This document shows, piece after piece, positions 37,256 through 44,557 of a DNA stretch of 64,000 bases. The notes beneath the pieces were generated by a model, which had not been told where the DNA came from, made no database searches, and saw only the letters and a program-made list of their open reading frames with translations. Each line of letters begins with the position of its first letter. Position 1 is the stretch's first letter. The position numbers and the translations under genes are program-made. This DNA comes from Mesorhizobium carmichaelinearum. Lineage in GTDB: Bacteria; Pseudomonadota; Alphaproteobacteria; Rhizobiales; Rhizobiaceae. The stretch lies in the NCBI RefSeq assembly GCF_900199455.1, contig NZ_FZQR01000004.1:124001-188000 (forward strand). Direction: 5' to 3'.

Positions 37256-37540
37256 CTAGTCGACTTGGGGGTTCCTTCGGGGCAAGCCGGCTATTGCTTT
37301 CGTCGGCCCACGCTCATCGTCACAGGCGGCGTCGGCTCCACAGGGGGGGTAGGGTGCTGATCGGCCGTGTTGCCTGCCATCACGTTTTAAACCCTGCGCA
37401 GCTTTGATCACTGCCTTGCGGCTGTTGCCGTGTTTCAGGATCAACTCCCAGACCAGGTCCGCTGTCAAACCGTTCTCCGAAGCAAAACATTCGACCTCAT
37501 GGTCGTGAATAGCATCATGCCAGGCCTTATAGCCGCCCAT
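37256..37540 (-). CDS. Small DUF3606-like protein, paralogue 2
   Basis: A 94-residue protein: HEVECFASENGLTADLVWEL and ILKHGNSRKAVIKAAQGLKR match paralogues 1 and 3, followed by a longer low-complexity tail that may be an artefact of a lost stop. GGAG lies 6 bases before ATG 37540. Lies between RNA copy 1 and a truncated MTDK-type gene. Confidence 0.55.
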   Translation of the reverse strand: MGGYKAWHDAIHDHEVECFASENGLTADLVWELILKHGNSRKAVIKAAQGLKRDGRQHGRSAPYPPCGADAACDDERGPTKAIAGLPRRNPQVD

Positions 37541-37623
37541 TTGGGACTCCGCTCTAGGCGCCGCGTGCAAAGATATGAGCTACTGCTAATATAGGCGAAA
37601 CATGCGAACGAATGGCATCGCTG

Positions 37624-37684
37624 ATGACTGACAAACCGGCCACGAGCTACATCGTCAGCGTGTTCGAGAAACCGCACTGGCGCC
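37624..37684 (+). pseudogene. Truncated copy of the MTDKPAT small-protein gene
   Basis: MTDKPATSYIVSVFEKPHWR matches the first 20 residues of the intact 41-residue gene at 43125-43250 (MTDKPATTYVVSVFEKPHWR), with similar upstream DNA (TGCTAATATA and an AAGCATGCGAA-like stretch). After TGGCGC the similarity ends abruptly and a different gene begins, marking a deletion or recombination junction. Confidence 0.65.
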
Positions 37685-38451
37685 TTCGCCTCTCTGCCGG
37701 CCATAGGAGCCGCAACCGGGGCGGCGGGAGCAGTTTCGATCCTTCCCGCTACTGAACCGCCGGAACACGCACCGCTACGTGTCAGGCGCCTTGCCAGGGA
37801 GCTTTCCGCTGCCATGAACGAATGGAATGCAGATATCGGCGACGCATGGAAAGCGCACATCTATGCCGCCGGCTCCAGACCTCACCCGATAGAGTTTGAG
37901 AACATCGGCAGCCCGCGCGAACGGCTGGACTTTCAGGCTCGCGAATTCGCCCGCGCCGCTCGCGACCTCGACCCGCTAGCAACGGATTGCTGGATTGGCA
38001 ATGGCGTGGGGGACAACCCGCAACGGTTCATGGTCGCTGTGAGCCGAAAGGGGTGCGCCTATGACGGCCCAGTCAGGAAGCTGAAGCCGCTCGGGATGCC
38101 GAAGGGGATGAATCCGCGCGAGTGGCGCCAGTCGGTCGAGAAGCGCCTGAACGACCTTCTGGACCGCGCCATGTCGCTCATCACGGCGCTGGACATGATG
38201 GAGGTCGGTGCGATCTCGAGGATCCGGCCGACGATGAGCCTTCGCTGGGCTGGGGACACCGCGGCGGGCAGTCATTCCTGTCCGCCACCGCTCCCAACCT
38301 CCCGCCCGGCGACTCGTGCGATCTGGAGCTCGATAACTGCGATGACGAGGACGGCGGGGATGCCGAGCCGTGCCCGGATATCTACGGCGAACGCGTCATG
38401 TGGCTCGACGACATGGCATCGCAGGAAGTGCTTGTGATATCTGGCATCTGA
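37685..38451 (+). pseudogene. Remnant of an exported rhizobial protein gene, 5'-truncated and frameshifted
   Basis: Frame 1 from 37685 reads FASLPAIGAATGAAGAVSIL, then PPEHAPLRVRRLARELSAAM and MNEWNADIGDAWKAHIYAAG up to LITALDMMEVG. This looks like a signal-peptide segment plus mature protein that has lost its start codon. At about 38210 the reading must shift by one base to continue as CDLEDPADDEPSLGWGHRGG and VMWLDDMASQEVLVISGI to 38451. EPSLGW repeats are typical of a rhizobial accessory protein family I know only by pattern. An internal ATG at 37814 could still start a fragment. Confidence 0.6.
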
Positions 38452-38474
38452 AATTCGTCACCCGTGACGAATAT

Positions 38475-38500
38475 GGCCCGCCGCCTCACGGTGGCGGGCC
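38475..38500. terminator. GGCCCGCC/GGCGGGCC hairpin (member of a repeated family)
   Basis: An 8-bp perfect stem around GCCTCACGGT, between the remnant gene (ends 38451) and the convergent secreted-protein gene (ends 38508). The loop CTCACGGTGGCGGGC recurs near 39171, 44338 and 44770. Confidence 0.55.
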
Positions 38501-38507
38501 GTCACTT

Positions 38508-38804
38508 CTAATGGTTGTGGGACTGCTGGAATCCGGCCACGTCGTATTGAGAAACGCTCTTTGGATTGTTTGAATTCTGCGGCTGGGTGCCTGCGTATTT
38601 TCCGTCAGCAACTCCACCCGGGTTGAAGGCTGAGCCTGGAGCAGAGCTGGCATGGCCAGGCGTGGCGTTTCCTGTGTCAGCGGTTCCGATCGTTTGGCTG
38701 GGCTGACCCGGCGCGCCTGTTACGGTGTGGACATTGCCGGCCAAGGCCGTGCCGGCGGATGCTGCGAACAAGGTAGCCGCCATCAGCGCGAGAAGACGTT
38801 TCAT
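38508..38804 (-). CDS. Small secreted protein
   Basis: A 98-residue protein with a clear signal peptide (MKRLLALMAATLFAASAGTA, cleavage after ALA) and a Gly/Asn/Ser-rich mature part (TVTGAPGQPSQTIGTADTGN, SVSQYDVAGFQQSHNH). GGAGAA lies just upstream of the ATG. Exported protein of unknown function. Confidence 0.7.
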   Translation of the reverse strand: MKRLLALMAATLFAASAGTALAGNVHTVTGAPGQPSQTIGTADTGNATPGHASSAPGSAFNPGGVADGKYAGTQPQNSNNPKSVSQYDVAGFQQSHNH

Positions 38805-39000
38805 GGTTTTCTCCTAGAGCATGCGTTTCAGGAGGGCGCTCGGATTTGCGAGCACCCGGCATGAAGTACAAACGCTTTTCGGACCACCATTCATCCCGAG
38901 AATCGCTTCCGGGGGCCCTGCTGCTTCGGTGGCGGGCCTTTAAGTTGGGGACATCGGAACAAAGAGAACGGCTATTTGGTTTCAGGTGACGGAGGAACCG

Positions 39001-39153
39001 ATGCCAAATCAAGCCAAAGAGCCACGGCCGGCGCCCGACCCGAACAAGACGCCTGTCGATGACGAAGCAGCCCCGGAGCCTAAGCATATCGATCCGCCAC
39101 CGCGAGACGTGCGAGAGGCGCCGGTACCAAATCCTAACGGCGACAAGACGTGA
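39001..39153 (+). CDS. Small proline-rich protein (50 residues)
   Basis: MPNQAKEPRPAPDPNKTPVD continues to EAPVPNPNGDKT; about one residue in four is proline and charge is high, so it is probably disordered. It is supported by an excellent ribosome site (GACGGAGGAACCG) directly before the ATG, and is followed at once by a GGTGGCGGGC-type hairpin. Function unknown. Confidence 0.6.
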   Translation: MPNQAKEPRPAPDPNKTPVDDEAAPEPKHIDPPPRDVREAPVPNPNGDKT

Positions 39154-39169
39154 CCGCTAGGCTGCTGCC

Positions 39170-39646
39170 TCACGGTGGCGGGCTTTCTGACTGTAGCCGG
39201 ATCATTCCCCAAACCTGCAAGTCGCCGCCGGTAAGCTCAAACACGATTGGTTCGCCCCGGAAATCAGAGTAGCGAATCCAACGGGGCAGAATCGTGAATA
39301 GTTGTGCCCCTTGCTTCAGAAACTCCGCTTCAAGCGGACAGTTAGCTATGTGAACATCCCTCAACCGCTGTTCTTCGTCAGCCTTGGCAGGCCGGGCCCG
39401 GCCTTCAATTTGAACGGTGACGTTTTCGTCCCAACCGATCACCATGGCGATCCGGCTGTCTCGTTCGATATTTGCCAGCTTCCGACTTCCAGGAAAACTG
39501 TCGAACACGATGTTGAGATCCTCGCCCAACGTCACCTGTATGACGGCTGCCTCTGGAGACCCATCCGGATTTACGGTGCTGATAGCCCCGAGTTTATGCC
39601 TAGCCAGAAAATTGCGAACAAGTTGCCGTCGCTCGTCCCCGTGCAT
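39170..39646 (-). CDS. Pyridoxamine 5'-phosphate oxidase-fold (flavin-binding) protein
   Basis: A 158-residue split-barrel flavoprotein: ARHKLGAISTVNPDGSPEAA, then FDSFPGSRKLANIERDSRIA and AMVIGWDENVTVQIEGRARP, a pattern seen in general stress/PPOX proteins that bind FMN. Near full length. One of the few intact ordinary genes of the variable region. Confidence 0.8.
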   Translation of the reverse strand: MHGDERRQLVRNFLARHKLGAISTVNPDGSPEAAVIQVTLGEDLNIVFDSFPGSRKLANIERDSRIAMVIGWDENVTVQIEGRARPAKADEEQRLRDVHIANCPLEAEFLKQGAQLFTILPRWIRYSDFRGEPIVFELTGGDLQVWGMIRLQSESPPP

Positions 39647-39674
39647 TTTACACGTCCTGCGAATGGCCGCGACC

Positions 39675-40107
39675 CTAACATCGGCACCCTAACCGTACTA
39701 GCTGTGCGCCCGCTGCTTCGGTGGCGGGCTTCTTACGGCTGGGGGTACCGCCATGCTGCGAGCAGGCTTGATAGACGAGAATCGGTGCTGGCGACTGCCT
39801 CGTTTCAGGGTGATCCTCAAGGTACTTACAAGCGATGTCCGTGGCTTGTTGAGCTACCACGCCATCGGGGATGCAAATGAATTTCTTCGGCACGACAGGC
39901 TGTCCCGTCGCTTGATCAATCACACCCACATTCAGATCGGTTAAGTCAGCCGATGACGTAGCCCTGCGCAAACCGAGGCGAGGAAGTGCATAAGTCGTGC
40001 AGTTGGTTACCGCTGAAGAAGCCGGCCTGCGCCGGAATTACCGACGCAATCAACAGCGCCAGGGCCGACCATCGACTTTTCCCCACAAGCTCTCTCCCCA
40101 TGTCCAT
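39675..40107 (-). pseudogene. Rap1a/Tai-like secreted protein gene with one frameshift
   Basis: The 5' part encodes a signal peptide (LALLIASVIPAQA) and FFSGNQLHDLCTSSPRFAQG ending GYVIG-stop. One base further the reading continues as DLTDLNVGVIDQATGQPVVP and FICIPDGVVAQQATDIACKY with LEDHPE and LVYQAC. Together they form the small Rap1a-type domain with its four cysteines. The shift is at about 39950. In Serratia, Rap proteins are immunity proteins to secreted toxins, but most family members are unassigned. Exact start uncertain. Confidence 0.6.
39708..39734. terminator. GCCCGC/GCGGGC hairpin with TGCTTCGG loop
   Basis: GCCCGCTGCTTCGGTGGCGGGC followed by TTCTT, between the convergent 3' sides of neighbouring small genes. 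Same family as 38475, 38917 and 44768. Confidence 0.5.
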
Positions 40108-40158
40108 AATCGCATGCATGGACCAGCCGATAGTCGCAGGAAAGGCATAGTGCCGCAA

Positions 40159-40320
40159 TCAGCCTGCGAGGGTGCGGCCAATTGCTATCCCTATGCCGAT
40201 AGCCAAACCGGTCGTCAGGTTTGCGGCTAAGCGAATCGCCGATGCTGCAGCAAAAGCGCGCCAATTCCCCCTTGGTCGGGCTCGCTGCAGCCTGATCAGA
40301 TCATCAAAAACGTGGTCCAT
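40159..40320 (-). CDS. Small membrane protein (53 residues)
   Basis: MDHVFDDLIRLQRARPRGNW leads into a C-terminal hydrophobic segment, NLTTGLAIGIGIAIGRTLAG, a glycine-rich membrane span. AAGGAGAGA lies just upstream of the start. No family recognised; the size is typical of small membrane proteins that are often missed. Confidence 0.5.
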   Translation of the reverse strand: MDHVFDDLIRLQRARPRGNWRAFAAASAIRLAANLTTGLAIGIGIAIGRTLAG

Positions 40321-40541
40321 GGTCATTCTCTCCTTCGCGTGTAGATCAGCGCCTAGCGAAGTCGAGTTGTGTAGATATGCTGTCGATCAGCCGTTTTGCG
40401 ACCGATCACGAAAATTCTGAAACCGTTGGAAATATTGGCTCCCGGGTCGAATGAAACCGCGAACTACGAGCTGCCGATCCCCCTCGATACTACGCCAGAA
40501 CCTTCCATCGAGATTCGCAAACGCGACCGCGAGCGAGCTGA

Positions 40542-40727
40542 GCGCGTCCGATTGGCCGGCGGGCCGAGCGCGCTGTCGCATTTGCCCGCGAAAAGGGTGA
40601 AGTGCGGACGCGCGACTTGACTGAGATCGGAATTCCCCGCTGCTATCTGGCCCGCATGTGTGGTGAGGGGCTGCTCATCAAGGTTTGCTACGGAACCTAC
40701 CGCGCCACAGATCGCGAGCCGGCATGA
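40542..40727 (+). pseudogene. AbiEi-type antitoxin N-terminal domain remnant
   Basis: An open frame without a usual start codon reads ERAVAFAREKGEVRTRDLTE, IGIPRCYLARMCGEGLLIKV and CYGTYRATDREPA. This is the winged-helix pattern of AbiEi_4 antitoxin N-terminal domains (x-RDLxxxGIPRxYLxRLxxxGLLxRVxxGxYR). The DNA-binding C-terminal part and the AbiEii toxin are missing. Another frame overlaps upstream, so a frameshift may have removed the start. Confidence 0.5.
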
Positions 40728-40755
40728 CTCGGGATCGCCGCATGCACCGGCGGCT

Positions 40756-41304
40756 TCAGCCCCGTTTGTAGCCGGCGGTAACCTCATCCTTGTGGGCGGC
40801 GAAGGCTGCCAGGACCTCTGCCTTCTCGGGCTTCGGAACCTTGAAGTGGTCCAGCGTCCGCCCGAGTTCCGCTGCGACCTCATCGAACTCGGCGGGAGAG
40901 ATCCGCAAGTCCCGGTGGGCCTCTTCAAGACCGAGCGGCGTCGTGCCGGGCTTGGTGGCGACGAACTTGAAGGGGCCACCAGAAACGTCGCAGACCCACA
41001 GTGTACGCATGAACTTGAGGCCGGGCAGCCTGCGAAGGTTCTTGGTGTGCCATTTCCGCAGCTGTGGGTTCTTGGACTTCTGGCCGACTATGGGGTTTTT
41101 CACGACTGCATCGCTAAAGTGGTCCACCACCGCTGCGATGGCGAACACGCCTCCCAGCCGCTCGTAAAGACTTTTCTCAGGCGTGGTTTGCTTGGCCTGC
41201 GCTTGCGCGTTGTCTGTAGCCAATACGGCCGTCGACGCGGCGGCTACCGCCAGCCCTGCGACGACACTTCGTCTTGTGAAAGAGGTCGAAACAGCCGTTT
41301 TCAT
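40756..41304 (-). CDS. Tat-exported group I truncated haemoglobin
   Basis: A 182-residue protein with a twin-arginine signal (STSFTRRSVVAGLAVAAAST) followed by a truncated globin: SLYERLGGVFAIAAVVDHFS, NPIVGQKSKNPQLRKWHTKN, LKFMRTLWVCDVSGGPFKF, and a candidate proximal haem ligand H130 in GLEEAHRDLRISPAEFDEVA. Truncated globins bind O2 or NO; most are cytosolic, so the Tat signal is notable. No partner gene adjacent. Intact, unlike most neighbours. Confidence 0.8.
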   Translation of the reverse strand: MKTAVSTSFTRRSVVAGLAVAAASTAVLATDNAQAQAKQTTPEKSLYERLGGVFAIAAVVDHFSDAVVKNPIVGQKSKNPQLRKWHTKNLRRLPGLKFMRTLWVCDVSGGPFKFVATKPGTTPLGLEEAHRDLRISPAEFDEVAAELGRTLDHFKVPKPEKAEVLAAFAAHKDEVTAGYKRG

Positions 41305-41469
41305 CTCTGGGGTCCTTCGAGTTGAGCCAGAGCAAGCCGCAGCCTGTCTGGCGGCTTCAATGAAGTATGTTCCTACTTTGCCTTAACCCGGCACCGTCTG
41401 AGGAATTAACGAAGCCTCCGCCCGAATTATTCCGATTAATCGCATTCCCGCCGTCGAGATGTGTCAACG

Positions 41470-41592
41470 ATGAAGACCCACGCCACGCTTCGCTGCTGGA
41501 TCAAGCGCGGCGAAATCGACGAGGAGGTGGACAGCCTCTATCGAACGATCCTCGACGCGATTGTGCATTACGACCCCGGTCTGCCCGAATAG
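41470..41592 (+). CDS. Hypothetical 40-residue protein
   Basis: MKTHATLRCWIKRGEIDEEV continues to DAIVHYDPGLPE; codon use and charge pattern look protein-like, and a GTG nine bases upstream could also start it. No strong ribosome site. Function unknown and reality uncertain. Confidence 0.35.
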   Translation: MKTHATLRCWIKRGEIDEEVDSLYRTILDAIVHYDPGLPE

Positions 41593-42109
41593 GCCTTGCC
41601 ATCTAGATCGAGGCGAGGAATATAATCCTCCCGTTGCGGCGAACCCCTCAAAACGGAGTCACTTCCGCTGCCACCAGAAAGCTCTCGATTTCTGCCGGCG
41701 ATAACTGCTTTGACGGTTTTGATCTGGCCATTTGGCGCTGCACACGAGCATTATCAAGCCGTTTATATCGCCACATTGCGACCACTACCGGGCAACGCGG
41801 ACCCTGCATGAGGTGCTGTTGAAGGCCGTGCGGGAACTGACCGGGAAGGAAGTCGAGTTCATTCAGTGGAACACCACGGGGCCGGTGCGGCCCTCTACGG
41901 CTGGGTAGCCAACGCAGGCAGCCGGATATATCTTTCAGCCGGCGGAACGTTTGTAGCCGCCCCGGTGTTATCACCATGGTCCCCGCATAGGGATCATAAA
42001 GGGCCTTGCCCCCTCTTGGCCCTAGTTTGAGTCCGCTGTCTCCCCGGCAGCGGACCCGACGCATTCAGGTGATCGCCGGCATCCCTCAAAACGCAAAATG
42101 CCCAACGAC
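41593..42109. other. Gap of about 520 bases with one decayed reading
   Basis: No intact gene. A plus-strand frame from 41723 to 41908 without an ATG reads RATRTLHEVLLKAVRELTGK and EVEFIQWNTTGPV, which looks like a protein fragment of unknown family. The rest shows nothing I can support. Confidence 0.4.
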
Positions 42110-42293
42110 TTAACTGCCTCCAGCTCGACTGAATACAACCGTGCCATCGTCTTTGCGAACTTCCACCGCCACGATACCGGACTTTCGATCTGGAAAGGTC
42201 AATAGCGCGTGGTCCCGTGCCGCTTTCTCGGTATCGAAGGGCGTCTTCTCCACGATGCCCTTTTTTCCCGTACCATGTCACCGTGTAGGCCAC
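42110..42293 (-). pseudogene. Small rhizobial protein gene frameshifted at a poly-A run
   Basis: From GTG 42293 the product begins (V)AYTVTWYGKK; at the run of six A (complement of TTTTTT, 42261-42266) the frame must drop one base to read GIVEKTPFDTEKAARDHALL and AVEVRKDDGTVVFSRAGGS, ending at 42110. The span of 184 bases is 3n+1, fitting one inserted A. The intact form would be 60 residues. Its start lies inside the end of the preceding gene (42278-42457), suggesting coupling. Confidence 0.6.
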
Positions 42294-42457
42294 AGCTGCG
42301 ACGCTCCTTTCTCCAGGCGCTTGATTTTGCTGGCCAGCAATTCAAAGGACGCGTCTAGCCCCTTGACGGCGGCGTGAAGGGCAGCAGTAGCCGCCGCCAG
42401 ATGGTCTTCAGGTTTGCCATTGTCGTTCGCTAGATCGGTGCGTTGAGGCAGCGACAT
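42278..42457 (-). CDS. Small predicted helical protein (59 residues)
   Basis: MSLPQRTDLANDNGKPEDHL followed by an amphipathic helix (AALHAAVKGLDASFELLASK, IKRLEKGA) with heptad-like spacing. Its 3' end overlaps the GTG start of the next minus-strand gene and carries that gene's GGAG site, an operon-like arrangement. No family known. Confidence 0.45.
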   Translation of the reverse strand: MSLPQRTDLANDNGKPEDHLAAATAALHAAVKGLDASFELLASKIKRLEKGASQLWPTR

Positions 42458-42583
42458 GAGGGAACTATGCGCCTAGTCGGGGTGTCAGTCTACGGGGTCG
42501 GCGAGGGCGCTAAGATCGAGGAGATCAAGCCCAAGAATCGCTAGATCCTGCAGTGAATGGAGGGGTGGGTCATTTTGCCTCCT

Positions 42584-42722
42584 GTCCCATTTCAGGGACT
42601 AGGGTGCTGGCATCGCTCTTGCTTAGGAGAAGGTGCCGGCTAATCCCGGCCCTGATCGCGTACCTGATCAGGTAGTAGGCTCGCCGGGCTTGAGGTGGTT
42701 GGGGTCTTCGCCCGGCGGGTTT
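42584..42722 (+). ncRNA. Candidate structured RNA, copy 2
   Basis: Second copy of the element at 37056-37193, with the final 72 bases identical (42651-42722) and the same flanking order of small genes. It keeps the GTCCC...GGGAC hairpin with a changed loop and the CGCCGGGC...GCCCGGCG end stem, here followed by GGTTTTCTCTT, a better terminator tail than copy 1. Strand inferred from that tail. Confidence 0.5.
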
Positions 42723-42726
42723 TCTC

Positions 42727-42946
42727 TTAGGCCTTTTGTTTTGTGGCCCTGTATTCGGCTTCCCACGGCAATGCGTCAAAGTCCGGCTTGTGGTTGCCGG
42801 ACCGGTAGGCGTCCTGGCCGATATAGCTGCATTTGCCGCTCTCCAGGATGCAGGCAAAGGGCGGACTTCCTGGGCATCGGTAAAGGCCTACTGCTCTTTC
42901 CATGCGAGAAGATGTCCCACGGAGGGTCATGCGTGTCGCCGTTCAT
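42727..42946 (-). pseudogene. Small accessory protein gene with one frameshift
   Basis: MNGDTHDPPWDIFSHGKSSR is read from 42946; at about 42867 the frame must shift one base to continue PPFACILESGKCSYIGQDAY, then RSGNHKPDFDALPWEAEYRA and TKQKA to the stop at 42727. The combined ~73-residue protein has the look of a small rhizobial plasmid/island protein. Span 220 is 3n+1, again one inserted base. Confidence 0.55.
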
Positions 42947-43124
42947 TGTGATGAAGGCAACAGGGACGCGCGATTGCAGCGGCCCGGCGCGCACTTGTTG
43001 GGCAGTAGCGCACCGGGCCTAACCGGCGAGGCTTCGAGGGGCGGGCGCCGGCTGGCGAATATATGTGCCAATGCTAATATATAAGAAGCATGCGAATGAA
43101 GGAACCAAAGGCAAAGGTCAGCAG

Positions 43125-43250
43125 ATGACCGACAAGCCGGCCACAACCTACGTCGTAAGCGTGTTCGAGAAACCGCATTGGCGCACCATCCTCACCACCA
43201 AGGACAGGGCCAGCAGTCATCGGGCCTTGCGTACGTTGCGGAAAGGCTAG
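43125..43250 (+). CDS. Small protein MTDKPAT family (41 residues)
   Basis: MTDKPATTYVVSVFEKPHWR continues to SSHRALRTLRKG; basic C-terminus. AAAGG lies about 8 bases before the ATG. A truncated copy occurs at 37624-37684, which shows that this reading frame is the conserved one. Overlaps the end of the convergent paralogue 3 by four bases. Function unknown. Confidence 0.55.
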   Translation: MTDKPATTYVVSVFEKPHWRTILTTKDRASSHRALRTLRKG

Positions 43251-43450
43251 CGCGCCGACTGTTTCTTGGCCTGTGCGGCGATAGCGCAGAGGAAGGCCAA
43301 TGCGGCGGCATCGCATGCCTCCCGTGATGGCCCCTTTGCGAAAAGGACTGCGTCCGCGGCTGGTATTGTCAAACCATGCTTTCTGGCGAATGAGGCGACT
43401 TCGTAAGGCTGATTTTCTGGTTGATTGCCGGCGTCGAAATCGTAATCCAT
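43247..43450 (-). CDS. Small DUF3606-like protein, paralogue 3
   Basis: A 67-residue protein: YEVASFARKHGLTIPAADAV and LFAKGPSREACDAAALAFLC align with paralogues 1 and 2 (E-V-x-x-FA-x-x-GLT ... G-x-SRE). GGGAGGAAT precedes ATG 43450. Function unknown. Confidence 0.55.
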   Translation of the reverse strand: MDYDFDAGNQPENQPYEVASFARKHGLTIPAADAVLFAKGPSREACDAAALAFLCAIAAQAKKQSAR

Positions 43451-43627
43451 AGATTGAATTCCTCCCAGTTCGCGACCTTTTCCCTCTCCGCCTGAGGTAA
43501 AATTAACTGCCGGGGTGTCGCGCGAGTCTAGCAACTGAGGATTGCGTAAATCGATATAACTCCGAAACCCGCCTACGTCTTGTTGTTTCCAAGCATCTAA
43601 GGACGCGGGATCCTGCTACAATCCCCC

Positions 43628-43795
43628 ATGGCCGTTCGAATGGCGGTTGTCCTGGCACTTATTTTCGCCTTCGCTTACGGATTCGCAAAACTCGTGGAAC
43701 GTTATGGCGGTTTGGGCGATCGGCCCTCTCCGTGTGCTGGAAACCCTGATTGCACACACCCGAAGGTGCCATCTCCTGAGCCTAAGCCTTCCTAA
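43628..43795 (+). CDS. Small single-span membrane protein (55 residues)
   Basis: MAVRMAVVLALIFAFAYGFA forms a membrane span or uncleaved signal, followed by KLVERYGGLGDRPSPCAGNP and DCTHPKVPSPEPKPS. No convincing ribosome site. The 3' end overlaps the convergent XRE remnant by 14 bases. Unknown function. Confidence 0.4.
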   Translation: MAVRMAVVLALIFAFAYGFAKLVERYGGLGDRPSPCAGNPDCTHPKVPSPEPKPS

Positions 43796-43946
43796 GCCTC
43801 ACCCCAGCGCCGCCGCCATTTTCGGGAATGAACTCGACGCCAGCCGATTCGAGGGCTACGCGCATTTTGTCCACGCTGCTGACTCGTGCATCCTGCCCAG
43901 CTTCGAAACGGTTCACAGTATTGCCTCCAACGCCTGCCGCTTTGGC
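43782..43946 (-). pseudogene. XRE-type regulator, C-terminal remnant
   Basis: AKAAGVGGNTVNRFEAGQDA, RVSSVDKMRVALESAGVEFI and PENGGGAGVRLRKA are the recognition helix and tail of a very common rhizobial XRE regulator whose N-terminus usually begins MITxxQxRAAR. Upstream of 43946 the sequence no longer fits (the first HTH helix is absent), so the gene is cut by a recombination junction. Confidence 0.6.
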
Positions 43947-44155
43947 AAGGAAGCGGCGGCAAAGGCTCTCATCGACGCAATCGACGGCATAATGGCGCAG
44001 ACGGAAGCGACCATGGCCGGCGTGATGATCAAGCCCCCGGCGTTGGCGGCGTGGGGCCTCGTCCAAGACCGGCAACGGTTATTGACGCCACAGGCGGCGG
44101 CGTGGGGGCCGGCGCTTGGTCCATCGGTCGTTCGCATGGCAGGGGAGGCATGACC

Positions 44156-44557
44156 ATGGCTGACGTTATAAACAAGGTGACCTTCACCGGCCTGGAAAGC
44201 CAGATCTGCGACGCGTTCAACATGGTCGACGTTCTCATGGACATGTGCGAGACGCATTTCTGCAAGTCCGGCGATGACAACATCATCGTCACCAGCACGG
44301 AAGCAGCCCGGCTTTTCTTCATCGCCTGTCAGGCGCTGCCTCACGGTGGCGGGCTTTTGCATGCGACTGCGGAAACTGATCCAGAGCCCGGTCGCGGGAG
44401 GAACGAGTCGGCCAGCCTTCGCGTTGTTCACGATCGAACCGATGGAGGTAACCGTGAGGAAGCTGATACTCGCGTCCGTGCTCGCGATTGCTGGCACGGC
44501 CGTTGTAGTCGAACCGACGCAAGCGCAATTTCTCTTTTCGCCCTTCGGGGGCTATAA
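44156..44557 (+). CDS. Hypothetical protein with an altered 3' end
   Basis: MADVINKVTFTGLESQICDA, then VLMDMCETHFCKSGDDNIIV and TSTEAARLFFIACQALPHGG look like real protein, and GGGGAGG precedes the ATG. The reading then runs straight through a CTCACGGTGGCGGGC hairpin and into the leader of the next gene, so the natural stop was probably lost and only the first ~60 residues are ancestral. Unknown function. Confidence 0.4.
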   Translation: MADVINKVTFTGLESQICDAFNMVDVLMDMCETHFCKSGDDNIIVTSTEAARLFFIACQALPHGGGLLHATAETDPEPGRGRNESASLRVVHDRTDGGNREEADTRVRARDCWHGRCSRTDASAISLFALRGL

